DNA of 64,000 nt from Cenococcum geophilum 1.58 (GCA_001692895.1 KV748230.1:1054001-1118000), one strand, 5' to 3'; counted from the stretch's first letter, positions 13,531 through 26,228 are shown. A program made the numbers and translations. The notes: generated from the sequence alone by a model not told the origin.

Positions 13531-13535
13531 CTAAT

Positions 13536-13728
13536 TGTCGGTATCACCCAAGTGCACTTGATTGGCCTATTAACTGATGAATTGATTCTTGTCTAATAGG
13601 TGTCGAAAGCAGAGGATCGTAAGGATCGCGGTGCCTAAGTAGGGGGTTGATTAGTCACCATAAGGGTGACTAATCAAAGACATGACGACGACACGTAACC
13701 ACATAACTTCTGTCCATATATTCCGACA
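13536..13728 (-). repeat. Left LTR of TRIM-like element
   Basis: Pairs with 14983-15163. It contains an internal inverted repeat (TTAGTCACC...GGGTGACTAA near 13650-13675). Confidence 0.88.
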
Positions 13729-14982
13729 CTGGCAGTTCTTTCTTTGTGCCTGTGGCGCTACAGGAAGGCAGGAAGGCAGCAAGGCAGCAAAGTGGCGGTT
13801 TAGCTGGGGGTGGAAGCAGCAACAGTCTATTCGGGTGGTAGTACGGTACCAGCGGCGGTAGTAATAGTGGTCAAGCATAGAGCTTGTCTATCAGTCGGTA
13901 GATCGCAGGCGTATCGGCACGATCATTCGGTCGGTAGATCACAGGCGTATCAGCGCGATCAGTATCGTAATAGCAGGCATAGCGGCGCTATCAGTTTATC
14001 GATGGTATATAGCAGTACGGTGCTAGCGTAGAGTCGGTTCTGTAGGCAGATCGGCATAAGATTTTATCGGGTTCGTAGCTGCCGTAGATACTGGTAGATT
14101 TAAGAGGGCAGAGGATGGGGAGCGCGCTAGCGTTGTAGGCGCGTGCTAGCAGGTCTTGATTCCTCTGGCAGTTCTTTCTTTATGCGTAAAACCACCAATA
14201 TATAGACTCTGTTAACGTGGTATTCGTGGCTTGCAAAGGCCGTAGGAGGGAAAGGGGCACGCTAGCGTTTAGGGCGTGCTATTGGCGTGGTTTTCGACGT
14301 AGCAGATCTGCAAGGTAGTAGACGGTATCGGGGTTATAGGGGGTGCTGCTGATGCTGCTGGGTTGTGGGATGCTGCTAACGCCGCTAGGTTGTTGGGTAT
14401 TGGGTGCTACTGACGCTGCTAGGTTATGGGATGCTGCTGTGACGCTGCTGGGTTGTTGGGTATTTGGTGCTGCTGACGCTGCTAGGTTGCTATAACGCTG
14501 GAGTTCTACGCGAGGCTGTTGGATATTGATTTGTATGCTAAAACGCGTACTAGATATTGGTTTGCTGCTGAGTTGCGTAGCTACGCTGGGGTACTGCGTA
14601 AAGCAGTTAGGTAGTTGGGTGTTGGGTGCTGTAAAAGCTGGTGTGCTGTATACGGCTAGAGCGCTGCCGTAGTACTGCTGGGGTAGCTGCTGAGGTAGCT
14701 GCTGAGGTACTGCCCGAGGGCTGTTGGGCGTTTAGTGCTGTTAAAGCTGGTGTGCTGTGTACGGCTAGAGCGTTGCCGTAGTACTGCTGGGTGTTGATTT
14801 ACGTGCTGTAGGATGTCTTATGCTATAGAATATCTTATGGGTTGCGTATTTATATATTCTAAGCTTGCTGGTGTGGTTTTGCTGCTAGGTACTGGATTGC
14901 TGCTTGCGATTAAACGAAGCTGCTAGGGCGGCAGTGAACCTTGTTGCTCTATAGCCAACCGGTGAGGTTGACCATTAATCAA

Positions 14983-15163
14983 TGTCGGTATCACCCAAGG
15001 CCTATTAACTGATGAATTAATTCTTGTCTAATAGGTGTCGAAAGCAGAGGATCGTAAGGATCGCGGTGCCTAAGTAGGGGGTTAATTAGTCACTATAAGG
15101 GTGACTAATTAAAGACATGACGACGACACGTAACCACATAACTTCTATCTATATATTCCGACA
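14983..15163 (-). repeat. Right LTR of TRIM-like element
   Basis: Same sequence as 13536-13728 apart from a 12-bp gap and a few transitions. CTAAT follows directly. Confidence 0.88.
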
Positions 15164-15427
15164 CTAATACTTACTTATTATGTAATATGCACTTAGTATC
15201 TATTAATAAATATATATTTTAATTTTATTAGTACTACTAATATCTTTCTAGCCCGTCCCAACTGCTAAATAAAAGGATTTAATAGTATACTATACTTCTT
15301 ATTCTATACTGTACTTTATAAAGTCTTTAGCTCTTTTATTTAAGCTATCTTAGGGTCTTAAGTATAATCTACTACTAAAAAACTTAAGGGTAAGTTATTA
15401 ACTACCCTAACTAAGGTTTAATAGTTA

Positions 15428-15442
15428 TGTAATAAAGAATTA
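15428..15442. repeat. 15-bp target-site duplication of the LINE
   Basis: TGTAATAAAGAATTA occurs here and at 21012-21026, exactly bracketing the LINE at 15443-21011. A duplication of this length is normal for target-primed LINE insertion. Confidence 0.9.
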
Positions 15443-15899
15443 ATAATAATAATAATAATTTATTGCTTAACGTCCGATTTGGATCCCTATTAGGCCCACG
15501 CGGACTACTCCTTATTTACATATAGGGAGAAAACTCTATTTAAGAAAAATAAGAAAACCCCGTAATTTATCTCCCCGCCTTTTAGGACTCGCCTACTTAG
15601 CGCCTACGAGTCGCCTATAGTGCTCTACTACCTTACTATTTAACCTCCTTAGGAACCACTACTGCCGTAATAAGCCTACGGACGCGCTAGTATTATAAAC
15701 TATTACTCTACTACTATAGAGTTACTAGGGGGCACCTACTACTCGCCCCCTTGCCTTCTATTACAATTTCCCTTATAACCTAGAACTAATTTAGCACATT
15801 TTAACTAATAAGCCACTAGGTAACCGCCTTAAGGCCTTTTTATATTAAGAGCAGTATATTATAGTTCTCTATGCCAGCTACTAAGAGTATTATTTCTTA

Positions 15900-18800
15900 A
15901 TTGGTGCATAGGGGGCATAGCAGTATTACATGTTTTGGTGTCTGTCTTAGCCAGCTACATTTGCATCTTAGGCTACCTACTAGAACTCCCACCTAGTAAA
16001 GCCAATCTTTTAGTCCTATTATTCCTGTTCTTAAAAGTGTTACTATTATATTTTCTACCTTTATTAGACCTTCTCAGAGCCTTTAGGTATTTACCCCCTA
16101 TAGCGTTAACTATGCTATAGCTTAGGTTTATCTTACCTAAGTTAGCCTCTATACCTTTAACTCCCATTTACCTCTCTAGCGTTAGTCCAACCAGTATTGT
16201 ATTATAGTAAATGGTTTCCTAGCGTTCTTACGTATTCTACTTTAGCTCCTTTCTCTATCTTGCTATTATCTTTGCTAACCTCTTACGCGTTTCCCTTTCT
16301 CCTCTATATAGGCCTAGGCCCTAAAGCGGCACTATTCTTCTTTTGCTTTCTTTACCTATTTCTTTAATATCTCTTCCCTACTTTAGGGTTGTTGGTTTAT
16401 TCTCCTATAGGGCACCCTAGGGTCCCTCTATAGTTTACTTAGGCGTATCTTAATATACTTTATAACATTAGAGTTGCGTTTATTTTGCGTCCTTTATATT
16501 ATAGTGGCTTTAATATATAACTATAGGGGGGGAATATTAGATTTCTTCTTAAGCAGTGCTATAGCCGTTTGCTTATACCCGCCTATAATACTCCAAAAGC
16601 AAGCTATCTAGACCTTTTAAAGTGGTTTAAGAAGTAATTTAGGGGGGCCCTTCTTAGTTTCTCTAATGGCCTAAATACTGGATCTATATATTATAGTTAG
16701 CCGAATAACTACTATATATAGTAGGCGTAACCTCTAGAAGCATAGACCCTATATAGAATTAACAATCCTAGATAAAGTAATAAACTATGCTTAGCCTTTA
16801 TGGGCCGCTTATGCCGTATATACGCTCCACCAGAGCTTACTATCTACCTATACTCCTAATACCCTTAGGCCCTAAACTAGTTAACCCCTAAAGCCTTAAA
16901 TATAAATTATATACTAGAGATTTATAGATTAGTTACGTTTTCTTATAAAATAGATTAGCTGGTATTTCTCTAGTAAGAATTAAACTCTATAACGTTTTGC
17001 CCATTCTATATAAGTATTATAGGCTTTCTCTAGTATTCTGCAATTCTCTGCGGCTATTAGCCCGTATATAATTAGGTTTGTATTATTAATAAAGCCTATC
17101 CCCTAGGTTGCCTCTTCTTTAAAGGAGTTAAGTAGGTTGCTTATAAAGAAAAGGAAGAGAATAGGCGAGAGGGGTAATCCTTATAGTATTCCTATTGTAA
17201 CTATAATAGGGGGGCTCTGGTATCCGCTAAAGACTAGTAATATTTCTTTCTGGCCTATAAACCCTTAGATAAATTATATAATCTATTCTAGGAAGCCCTT
17301 TACCCTAAGGATATATAGGAGACGCTTATAGGGTATATTATTGTAGGCACTACTAATATCTAGGCTAAGCATTAATACTACGAAGTCCTTTCGCATCGCC
17401 TATGCAGATTTAATAGTGGCAGCGAGTAGCGTAAGTGCTAATAGTGTTAAGCGGTTCTTTCTTACCCCTATTTAGCTTTATGGTAGTAGGGCGTATTCCT
17501 CTACCATGTCTGCTATACGTTCCGCTATTACCCTTTCTAAGATCTTACTAAGGGTGTTTTTTAAGGCAATAGGGCGGTAGCTTCCTGGGATTAAGTAATC
17601 TGCTTTACCTTCTTTTCATAGGATAACCGTTATTATAGATCTTCCGAATTATGGGTAGTAGCCTATAGTAAAGTATGCTCTGGCTATATCTGCAAGCTAA
17701 GGTGCTATAAGTGGCCCATAGGTTTTTAGGGCCTTATTTAGAATCCTATCTAGTCCTAGTGCTATATTATTTAAAAGGCGGCTAATAGTTCTAGCCATTT
17801 CCTCTATTATTATATCGCTGTTAACCCATAGGCAAGTCACTAGTATTTCGCCCGTAATATTACTAAGGTCTACTAAAGCCAATTAGGGGAAGAACCTTTC
17901 TATAAAGATCTTTACCTTCTTATCATTATTATTTATAGCCTGTAATTCTCCTGCTCTTTATAGGGGTAGTAGGTGTAGGTCTTCTGCTAGGCGCCCTACC
18001 TTTTTTTTTACCTATTTTATTATAGCCCAAAGGCCCTTATTATAGGGGAGGCTTAGGTTAAAAGTATACTCGTTTATAAACCGTCTCCAGTTATTCCTTA
18101 CTTCTTTTTTTAGGGTATTCTTTAACTAGTTTCTTATATCTTTATATTATCTCTTATCTTTAGGGTTATAGCTACTTATATATTTCCTTCTTGCTTATTA
18201 TTAGCTAGTAACTAGAACTGCGTATTATATAGACTATATATATCGCGCGTAGGGGCCCGGTTTTAAGATCGGGTAGTACTCTTCTAGCCTATTTTTAATT
18301 ACTGCCTAGATCCTTTCTAGTCTTTAGTTAATTTCCTTAGGGGTAGCTAATAAGCCTCGCTTGTTTAGTATTAGGTGGATTTCTTCTAGGTCTTAAAGTT
18401 ATTATTTAACTATATTAAGGAAACTATCTATCTTAAGCTTCTTTATTATATATCTTTTTCTATTTAGTTACGCTTTAGTATTTAGGTCTAGCTATATCTA
18501 AATAGGGATATAGTCTAGGGTGAGTGCCTATTCTTTTTTAGGGTTGTACCTTTTAAGTCTTTAGTATAGGCCTTTATCTATAAATATAAGGTTAATTATA
18601 CTTCTGGCGGTGCCTTATTACTATATAATTGCTTCTAGGGGGGTAGCTAGCTTAAGGCCCTAGATATCTATAGCTCTTAATAGGCACTCTAACTGTTAAT
18701 CTGCAGTAATATAGATACCCCCCTACTATAGGTGGTGGAGGTTTATATCTCCTAGTAGGATAAACTCTATACCTTTAGTTTCTAGTAAGCTTATTACTGA

Positions 18801-19150
18801 TATAATATTCTTTATTTATAGGACCCCTTTAACCCTAGGGTTATATACATTAATAATTTGTACCGGTCCCCTATATATTTGGATTATTATAACTGTAATA
18901 TCTAGGTTAACTGCCTACTATGACTATAAGGATAGGCTAATAGCCTTACTAATTATAAAGCACACGTATATAGCTGCTTTTAGTTTATATAGAAGCTGGA
19001 ATCCTTAGGGGCAGTATATTAATTATATAAAGGTATTATAATACGGTTCTTATATAGTAAGGATATAGTGTTTCTCTAGGTCTAGACTGTTTAGTAGGGG
19101 CCTTACAAGGCAGTGGTTTGTGTTGCTGTAGTTATACTATATAATAGATA
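15900..19150 (-). pseudogene. LINE ORF2: endonuclease, reverse transcriptase, C-terminal region
   Basis: Near 19100-18700 lies an endonuclease-like start (LEKHYILTIQEPY-type reading). At 17880-17700 the block NIALGLDRILNKALKTYGPL matches the GPDGIPNEAL region of Tad1/I-clade RT. Near 17600-17500 comes a FVLRKEGK/PGSYRPIAL-like block. At 17150 GIPQGSPLSPILFLFF is recognisable, and near 17090 GFINNTNLIIYG stands for GFVDDTNLIVYG, with both catalytic aspartates changed to asparagine as expected from G-to-A RIP. The C-terminal part (16200-15900) is poorly readable. Non-functional. Confidence 0.8.
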
Positions 19151-19199
19151 GGTGGCGGACCCCTAGCGAGGGTCCTTCGACTCTCCTTTATTCCTCGCT

Positions 19200-20990
19200 T
19201 CTTCTATTTCTACTTTCTTTAGGATATTTAGAGCTTCTATCTCTTATATCTATACCCTAGTTACTACTTATTTTATATAGAGCTTTCTATTCCCATATCT
19301 TATGTTCCTATTAGCGCTTCTATATCTAAATCTATTATTATTACCGGTTCTTCCCCTATTCTTACTAGTTGGCTATATACCCTTTATAGGTTAGCTATAA
19401 ATATTATATTTACCGCATTAAGTCTAATTCTTAATTGTCCTAGTCTTAAGCCTACTATTGCTGTCTATAGAGGTCTTCCTACGGGGCGTCCTCTCCCTTA
19501 TGTCCCCTGTGACCCTTATATCCCTAATTAGTCTAGTAATGTCGCGCGGCGTCACTTCTAGCCCGTTAAGGCTTAGGATAGCTAGCCTAGCCCTCTAGTA
19601 TTAAAGGTAGGAAACGCTAGGAAGGTGCCTATGTCCCCCTAGCTTATTGCCTGTTGTTTCCATTTATATAACCTAGCGTATAGTTATTCCTATAGCTGTT
19701 AAGCCCTTACCTTCTATCTCCTATATTTAATATAGTCTTCTCTCTCCTACGCCTTATATATGCTTTAGTGGCAGTTTACGTATTTTATTTAGTCTTAATT
19801 TAAGTAATATCTTATATTATAGGGGCCTGCACAGTGGCTGTAGCATACCTATACTGCGCATATAGATTAGGTGTGTCCCTATTATATATAGTAATAGCAT
19901 TATTTTAGGCGTAGTCTGTGGTTATAGAGCCTTATATTATATATAAGGCCATTTATAATTATTCCTTTTTAGATAAAAAGTTTTTACATTCCTGGTGTAT
20001 ATATACTAACGATAAGGGAGCTATACGTTCGTCCGGCGTCTCCCTAGTAAGTCTCTAGCGACCCTTATATCCTCTTATTGTTCTCATTATATACTTAGTT
20101 TATATTTTCCTATTAAAGCTATTAGATTTAGGTAATTTCGAGTCCTAGTATAAAGCATTCCGTTTATTTTACTATCTCCTATATAATTACTATGTTGTCC
20201 GCCTAGCGTTCCTTTTCTACCCTAAGGCTTATAGGAACCGCTAGGACTTTAACTAGGTAATCCTTACAAAGTACTTTTATGCCAATATATTCTCCTAGCC
20301 TATCCCCTACCCTTATAGCTTATTCCTTTGCCTATTAGTCCTTTAAGGTAACTCTAATATCTCTACTCTTAAGGTATTGGACTATAATAGCGTTATAGAC
20401 CTCTTTACGTATCTTTATAAGGACTTCTATTTCTAATTATCCCCTAAGCCCCTCTACTTATTCTATATTTAGTTATATTATAATTATATACCCAGTTATT
20501 AACTTAAGGGGGGTAGGTTCCCTATGCTGTAAAAGCACAGCTATAGCGGCCTAGGTGCGGTTCGCCGGTAAGGGGGGGTTATACTTATTTTTAATTTTGC
20601 TTAGCCGTTAGAGGATTTAATTAAGGGTTTGCTAGAGGGGCGCCTAAGGTTTACTAGACTGGCGGAGCCATTCTACTAGCTGTATTAGTTCGTTATGGCT
20701 AACAATTACTCCCCTATAATTCTAGATACTAGATACGTCTAATAGGCTTTATATTTTATTAGATGCCTTCTTAATAGAGATATTTCCGCTTTATAGTGTG
20801 GTATTCACCCATCTTTATTGTGGAGGGCTATTGCTAGGCGTAGTTCTAACGGTTACGCGCGAGTGCGAGCCACCGTCGTTCGACGTATGCCTCCCCTGCG
20901 ATGTATACATCTTAGGGGGATTCTCTAGGTGTTTTTCAGGGTTCTTTTGGTTGGTTTTAGTCTTTTTAGGCCGGGTGTAGCAAGAGCTCC
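19200..20990 (-). pseudogene. LINE ORF1 (Gag-like) region
   Basis: This precedes ORF2 on the minus strand, where Tad1-type elements encode a nucleic-acid-binding ORF1 protein. The first 200 bp (20990-20790) are still open, reading a lysine/proline/arginine-rich N-terminus (RPKKTKTNQKNPEKHLENPP). I could not read clear CCHC knuckles because of RIP, so the call rests on position and composition. Confidence 0.6.
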
Positions 20991-21299
20991 TTTTCTTAGT
21001 GACTAAATAAGTGTAATAAAGAATTATGGATTCTTAATGCTTATCAGGCTACTTACGCTTAGTTATACTGTCTTAAGAAGGTTTATAAGAAGCTATATTT
21101 TAAAGAATACTTACTTTATAAATAGGGTATACGGGAGCTTAAGGCTGCTAAAGTAAATGAGAAGAATAGCTCAGAGGTGGAGTTATTAGCTACTTAAATA
21201 ACTTATTTATCGCCTTTAGCTAATTTCTTTGACTTTGACTTTTCTTTCTTAATATTACCTAATATAATTTTTGATAATACTTCTGTACCTTTTTTATAG

Positions 21300-23860
21300 A
21301 ATATTTTAGGTTCTCCTTTAGTTTCTATATAATTTTTTCATATCCTTCCTATTAAACTTTATAAAATAATTAACCATCTACTTTATTATACTGAAGTATC
21401 TTTTTAACTAGCTATTTGTTTTCTTTACATCCCTTATACGTGTCTTATTTATACACTAGTGGTTTATAGTTTTTATATGCTGGTTCTAGCATAGCAATAT
21501 AATATACTGGATAAATCTTTATTTTTAATAATAAGTCTAACCTGTATAAGACTTCCGTAACTTTATTAATAATCTTAAATAGTCCCATTTTTATATAATT
21601 TAGCTTTTTGCTAGGTTACTTACTCTCAAAATTTTTAGTAAGTAAATAGACTTTATCTCCCTCTTTAAGATCTGGTCCCTTAAATACTTTCTAATTATAG
21701 TACCTCTTTATACAATCTTATACCAACTTTACTAATTTATAGAGATTTTGGTGTAGCTATATAAGCTTCTTCATTCTTTCCTTTACTGTTTTACTTATCT
21801 TCTTAGCCTGTTATAGCGTAAATAATGTCTTTAATTTATAACCATAATTTGCTTTAAATGGTAACATTCCTAGTTCTTTTTATAGTATTACATTATATAT
21901 AAACTGTATTATTAGTAATAACGCTACCTAATTATTCTGTGTATAATTGATATAATATCTAAAATATTATTCTAATATTTAATTTAACCTCTCTATTTAT
22001 CCATCTATTTGTGGATAATAGGCTATTAATATTACTATCTTAATGCTTTACTTTGCTATAAACACTTACTAAAAGGCTAATATAAACCTTATATCTCTGT
22101 CTAAAATAATCTTAGCTAGTACTTTATATCTTAAAAACACTTCTTTTACATATATCTGTGCTATATCTTCTACTAAGATCTCTTCTATACAGGCAATAAA
22201 GTATTCCTATTTAGTAAACTTGTTTATTATAACAAATATAGTGTCGTACTCTTATTCTATAATAGGGTCCTTTAACTTTAGTAGCTTTACTATAAAGTCC
22301 CACAATATAACTTCCTATGGTTTGCTTGCTAACTTAACTAGTTATAATAATCCGTATGGCTTATATCTGCTTGGCTTATTTCTTTAGTAATTTAAACACT
22401 CCTTAGTAACCTATCTAGCTATCCTCTAGATTCTATAAATAATATATTCCTTTAAAGTCTTAAGATTAATATAGTGGCTCTATTATGCCCTTATGTTATT
22501 CCCCTGTAAAAATCTTTAATAAACTCTTCTACAATCGTTCTTAGTATATATGTCAATTCTTGATTCTTGTAATTCTTAGTATCTGGATTATATTCTTATA
22601 CTTCTTAAATCCTTTATAACTACTCTAATTCTAGTACTTTACTAATTACTGCTAGCTGTAGATAGTTATATCTGATTTTTCTATTATTATTTTATCTAAG
22701 TATAGCTTCTATAACTTCTTTATCTCCTTAAAGCTCTAATTTTTAACTAAGTGCGTCTACTCGTGCATTATTACTACCTTCAGTATATTTAATCTTAAAA
22801 TAATATTCTACTAAGGTTTCTGCCCATTAAACTTGTCTTTTATTAAGTTCTTTTATAGTTAAGAATCTTATTAAATTCTTATAATCTGTTTTTACTATAA
22901 ATGGTTTTGTTGTTTTTTGTAAAAAGGCTCTCTACTCCTTAAGTGCTGTTACTATACCTAATAACTCCTTGTTGTAAATATTATAGTTTAGTTCTAGTAG
23001 TGTTATCTTATAACTGTAGTATGTTACTAGGTGCTATCCATCTAGATATTTCTAAACTAAACATACTCCTAATATAAAATCTAATACATCTGTCTTAACT
23101 ACTATTAGTAAACTTAGTGTATAAATCTTTAGAATTGATTCTACTATAAATAATTCCTTTAACTTTTTAAAAAGTGTTCTTTACTCTTCCTCCCATTTCT
23201 ACGGCTTATTCTTCTTAGTAAGTCTAGTAAATAGTTTAATATTCTTTAACTATATTGCTATGAAGTATTAATAGTAATTGTAAAATCTTAAGAACGATTT
23301 TAACTTTGTGATATTACTTAGTTCTTACTAATTAACTATTACTTTAATTTTCTTTAGGTCTATACTAAGTTTTTTTAATTTAATAATAAATCTACAAAAT
23401 TTAGTCTTTGTTATATAAATTTTATTTTTTTTAATAGCTACTAGCATTTTCTTGTTTGCTAGTCTCTGTAGTACCTATTTTATATACTAGAAATGCTCCT
23501 CTTTGCTATTAGAGTAGATGATAATGTTATTTAGGTAAGCTATAATAAATTTATCTAAGTGTTCTCCTAACACACTGTTAATTCTCTTTTAGAATGTAGC
23601 TGGTATATTTATAAATCTAAACTGCATAATTAATAACTTATATAATCCTTTTTTTAATCTAAAAGTAGCTTTCTATTTATTGCCTTCTTTGATTCTAATC
23701 TGATAATATGCCTATTTTAAATTTATTTTTAAAAAGATCTTTACGTTACTTATTCTGTCTTAAATCTTTAAAATTAATAGTAGTGGGTATCAATCCTTCT
23801 TTATAATACTATTTAGCTGCTAGTAATTAATATATATTTTTAATTTTCTATTTTTTTTAG
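21300..23860 (-). pseudogene. Ty3/gypsy Pol: RT, RNase H, integrase, chromodomain-like end
   Basis: On the minus strand from 23860: RT blocks (FLKINLKQAYYQIRIKEG near 23700, FIIAYLNNIIIYSNS near 23520 for the YLDD box), RNase H (YNIYNKELLGIVTALKE near 22950, FIVKTDYKNLIRFL, EGSNNARVDALS near 22740), integrase down to about 21700, then KEGDKVYLLTKNFESKQPS and YPVYYIAMLEP (near 21650-21480). The end (LFYKVQQEGYEKII-type reading near 21370) looks like a chromodomain. RT domain aspartates are mutated to N. RIP stops throughout. It continues upstream at 25532 across the inserted second LINE. Confidence 0.85.
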
Positions 23861-23875
23861 TATGAACAATACTAC

Positions 23876-24850
23876 TACCGACTCACAGCCTCCACATAGG
23901 GCGCCTCCTTTCAGAAGGCGCGGACGATATACTCCGCCGTGGTCCGACCGACAATCTCATACGGATACAGCACCTGGTACTCGCTACCGGAGTGGTCGAA
24001 GCCTAAGGAGATAAGTAAAGCCAAGCTGCGCCAACTGGGCGTAGCGCAGAACCTATGCCTCCGTACTATTGCGGGGGCATATAAATTAACGCCAATAGCA
24101 GTGCTAGAGCACGAGATGGGGTTTCCGCCGCTCCAGATATACCTAGAGGAGCTAGCTGTAGCCTACGCGGAGAGGACGTGGGAGGGGCAGGCAAGAGAAC
24201 ACATTAAGAGGGAGTGCAACACTATACGAACCACAATAGCCCACTAGCTCTAATCCAGAACGAGGCCACCAATACAGCCCACTAGAAGGGATAAGCTTAA
24301 GAGGATGGCGGCTGCTATTATAGGGACAGACATGCGGCCAGCGGACCTATCCGAAGCGCAGTATAGGAAGAGCAGAAGGGCTAGGGTATAAGAGGTGTTT
24401 AAAGAGCAGTGGAAAAAGGAATAGGAAAGGTACCAGAGCACACATATATACTATACAACGGCCCAGGCCGAACTATGGAATAAAAAGGTCTATAAACGCC
24501 ACGCAAGGCTTACTAAAATAGAGAGTATAATTAACACGCTGCTTAGAACAGAATATATAGGACTTAATAGATACCTCTACTATCGGAAAGTACCAGGATA
24601 ACTAACTCCGGCCTACCCATGCGGCCATAACTAACAATTAACGATATACGTAATAGTGTACTACCCTAGGCACATCACTAGCCGGGCGGAAATGTATTAC
24701 CGCGCCGGAACATCCTTATATAGAGAGCTCCTAGCCAAGCCAAATACTATAAAGGCAGTTATGGACTAGTTTATATAGATAAACCTCCTACCATACCTCT
24801 CACTAGCTAGGGAGCTAGCTGGGGCGAAGGGAGGAGACTAGGAAGTACCT
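23876..24850 (+). pseudogene. LINE RT C-terminal fragment with zinc-knuckle-like end
   Basis: The frame reads RLTAST, a stop where tryptophan is expected, then GASFQKARTIYSAVVRPTIS, the thumb region after RT in Tad1-type LINEs. It stays open from 23939 to 24247. After the stop the same frame continues with few stops through KRMAAAIIGTDMRPADLS, LTKIESIINTLLRTEYIGLN and YPCGHNQQLTIYVIVYYP (about 24612-24665), where the C..CGH...H...C pattern of the LINE C-terminal knuckle is visible, with a Y for one C. No start codon belongs to it; it is a truncated pseudogene. Confidence 0.78.
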
Positions 24851-24879
24851 TAAGAAGAAGGACGATAAATTACGGCAAC

Positions 24880-25145
24880 GTTGCGGCAATTCGCCGAATA
24901 TGGCAGAACACTACAGATATAGCAGAATTCGGCAGAATTTGGCAGAATTTAGTAATATGGCAAAATTTAGCAGAACTTAGTAAGCTGGCAGAATCTAACA
25001 GAACTCAGAAAGTTAGTAGAATTTGGCAGAACGCAACAAGTTGGCAGAATTTAGCAGAAATTAGCAAGTTAGCAGAACTTGGTAGAACTTAGCAGAATTT
25101 AGCAAGTTAGCAGAACTTGGCAGAACTTAATAAAATTTAGTAAGT
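24880..25145 (+). repeat. Minisatellite of GGCAGAATTT units in LINE 3' region
   Basis: About twenty degenerate units of 10-13 bp (variants of TTGGCAGAATTTAGCAAG) form a run. Similar units occur in the Gag-only LTR element (26705-26750) and in the LTR at 49745-49800. Confidence 0.8.
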
Positions 25146-25531
25146 AACGCGCCCTAGCACCGTTATAGCTACAGAGCTACGTACAAACTTCTACACCACC
25201 AGCCTTGCAGGCCGCTAGCCCTCGCCCTACTTAGACGACTGGACCAACTAGGATAGAACTTAGGCCCTAGCTATATACCCCACCAGACGGACCTAGGAGT
25301 ACGCATTAAGATGGCTTTTCTATAGCGCCTTAAAGAGACGTCTACTTATACTTAGCAGCTACTAATTAGAAGAGAGGCTATACAGGCCACACAACAGCAG
25401 AAGGAGAGGTTTTATCCAGCTATAGCTGCACGGTTTCCCTTTTATATATATATACCTATATAGACCCGCTGCATGGACCCTAACGGGAGCCGCAATAGCG
25501 TAATTGAATATCTTATCTTATGAACAATACT

Positions 25532-26223
25532 AGATATCCTACTAATAACTATAATGGTTAGATATATCCTTTTCTTAAATTTTCCTTAACAAATTTTCTT
25601 AAGGCTAAGTTCTCTGTTTCCATTAACTTATATATTAGAAAAAACTTCAGTACAGTTTCTAGTTTTAGATTAATCTTATAATTCCATAATATATATTTTA
25701 TAAGTCTCTTACTGTTTAAACTTTAGAGTTTTACAAACGTATAATACCTCTTTAGTATATAGTCTAATTTAAGTTTAGCTTCCTTATAAGTCACTTCTAC
25801 TTAGTACTATACCATCTTAATAGTTACTCTTTGTTTTTAGTGTTAAGTATTTTTAATATCGACTTACCCTATAACCTAATTGATTCTAAAGTTGTACTCC
25901 CTTAATTAAGGCATTCCTAATACTACCTCATTATTTCTTAATGGTAAGATATTAAAAGATATACAGATATTTCGTCCTTTAATTTATAGTTATATAGGTT
26001 CTATTTTTAAATAAATTACTTTGTTTTTATAAGAAATTAGATCTCCTAAGATTATAACTAAAAGATATAGATCCTTTTTCTGTTAATGAGGTATTCCTAA
26101 CCTTTTTACTATTTTTAGCAATATATAGTTCCTTATTACTTTACTATCGACTAAGGCTTTAAACTGCTTGTTTTACTACTTAATTTTTAAATTTAGGTGT
26201 CATCTTACAATTCCTTTAAGGGT
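25532..26223 (-). pseudogene. Ty3/gypsy protease region
   Basis: Minus-strand reading gives FKALVDSKVIRNYI (near 26150) for the retroviral-type aspartic protease DSG motif, with the G changed to K, and later VVLGMPQLREYNFRIN (near 25910), the conserved VLGMPWL block. The RT start follows towards 25532 and is then interrupted by the second LINE. Upstream it is separated from Gag by the Gag-only LTR element at 26229-29330. Confidence 0.78.
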
Positions 26224-26228
26224 TTAAG

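Larger units (their letters stand above)
13536..15163 (-). mobile_element. Non-coding LTR element (TRIM-like), 1628 bp
   Basis: LTRs lie at 13536-13728 (193 bp) and 14983-15163 (181 bp, lacking about 12 bp), starting TGTCGG and ending CCGACA. CTAAT flanks the element on both sides (13531-13535 and 15164-15168). The 1254-bp interior has no convincing protein; it holds repeats such as CGGTAGATC...GCGTATC (13890-13960) and GCTGCTGACGCTGCTAGG (14340-14520). It is GC-richer and far less RIP-mutated than its host. The interior ends resemble those of the copia at 1974-7964: an AAAGAACTGCC-type purine end at the left and TTAATGGTCAACCTCAC read from the right. This suggests minus orientation and a shared replication machinery. 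Confidence 0.85.
15443..21011 (-). mobile_element. Full-length Tad1-type non-LTR retrotransposon (LINE), 5569 bp
   Basis: Bounded by a 15-bp duplication. The 3' end (low coordinates) carries a (TAA)n tail. Two coding regions follow each other on the minus strand: an ORF1-like region and an ORF2 with endonuclease and RT. The 5' end (near 21000-20800) is less mutated and GC-richer. It sits inside the 3' region of the gypsy element. Confidence 0.88.
23874..25518 (+). mobile_element. 5'-truncated Tad1-type LINE insertion, 1645 bp
   Basis: TATGAACAATACT occurs at 23861-23873 and again at 25519-25531, bracketing a segment that encodes the C-terminal part of a LINE RT. Only the 3' portion of a LINE is present, typical of truncated target-primed insertion. 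The first 400 bp are nearly free of RIP, unlike the host gypsy sequence around it. The 3' part is a minisatellite followed by a short unique end. Confidence 0.85.

Noticed and set aside
15935-16167. 61- and 64-codon frames on both strands
   Set aside because: They fall in the LINE 3' region, where RIP leaves chance open stretches; no start context or motif.
20798-20980. 60-codon plus-strand frame
   Set aside because: It lies opposite the LINE ORF1 start, which reads better on minus.
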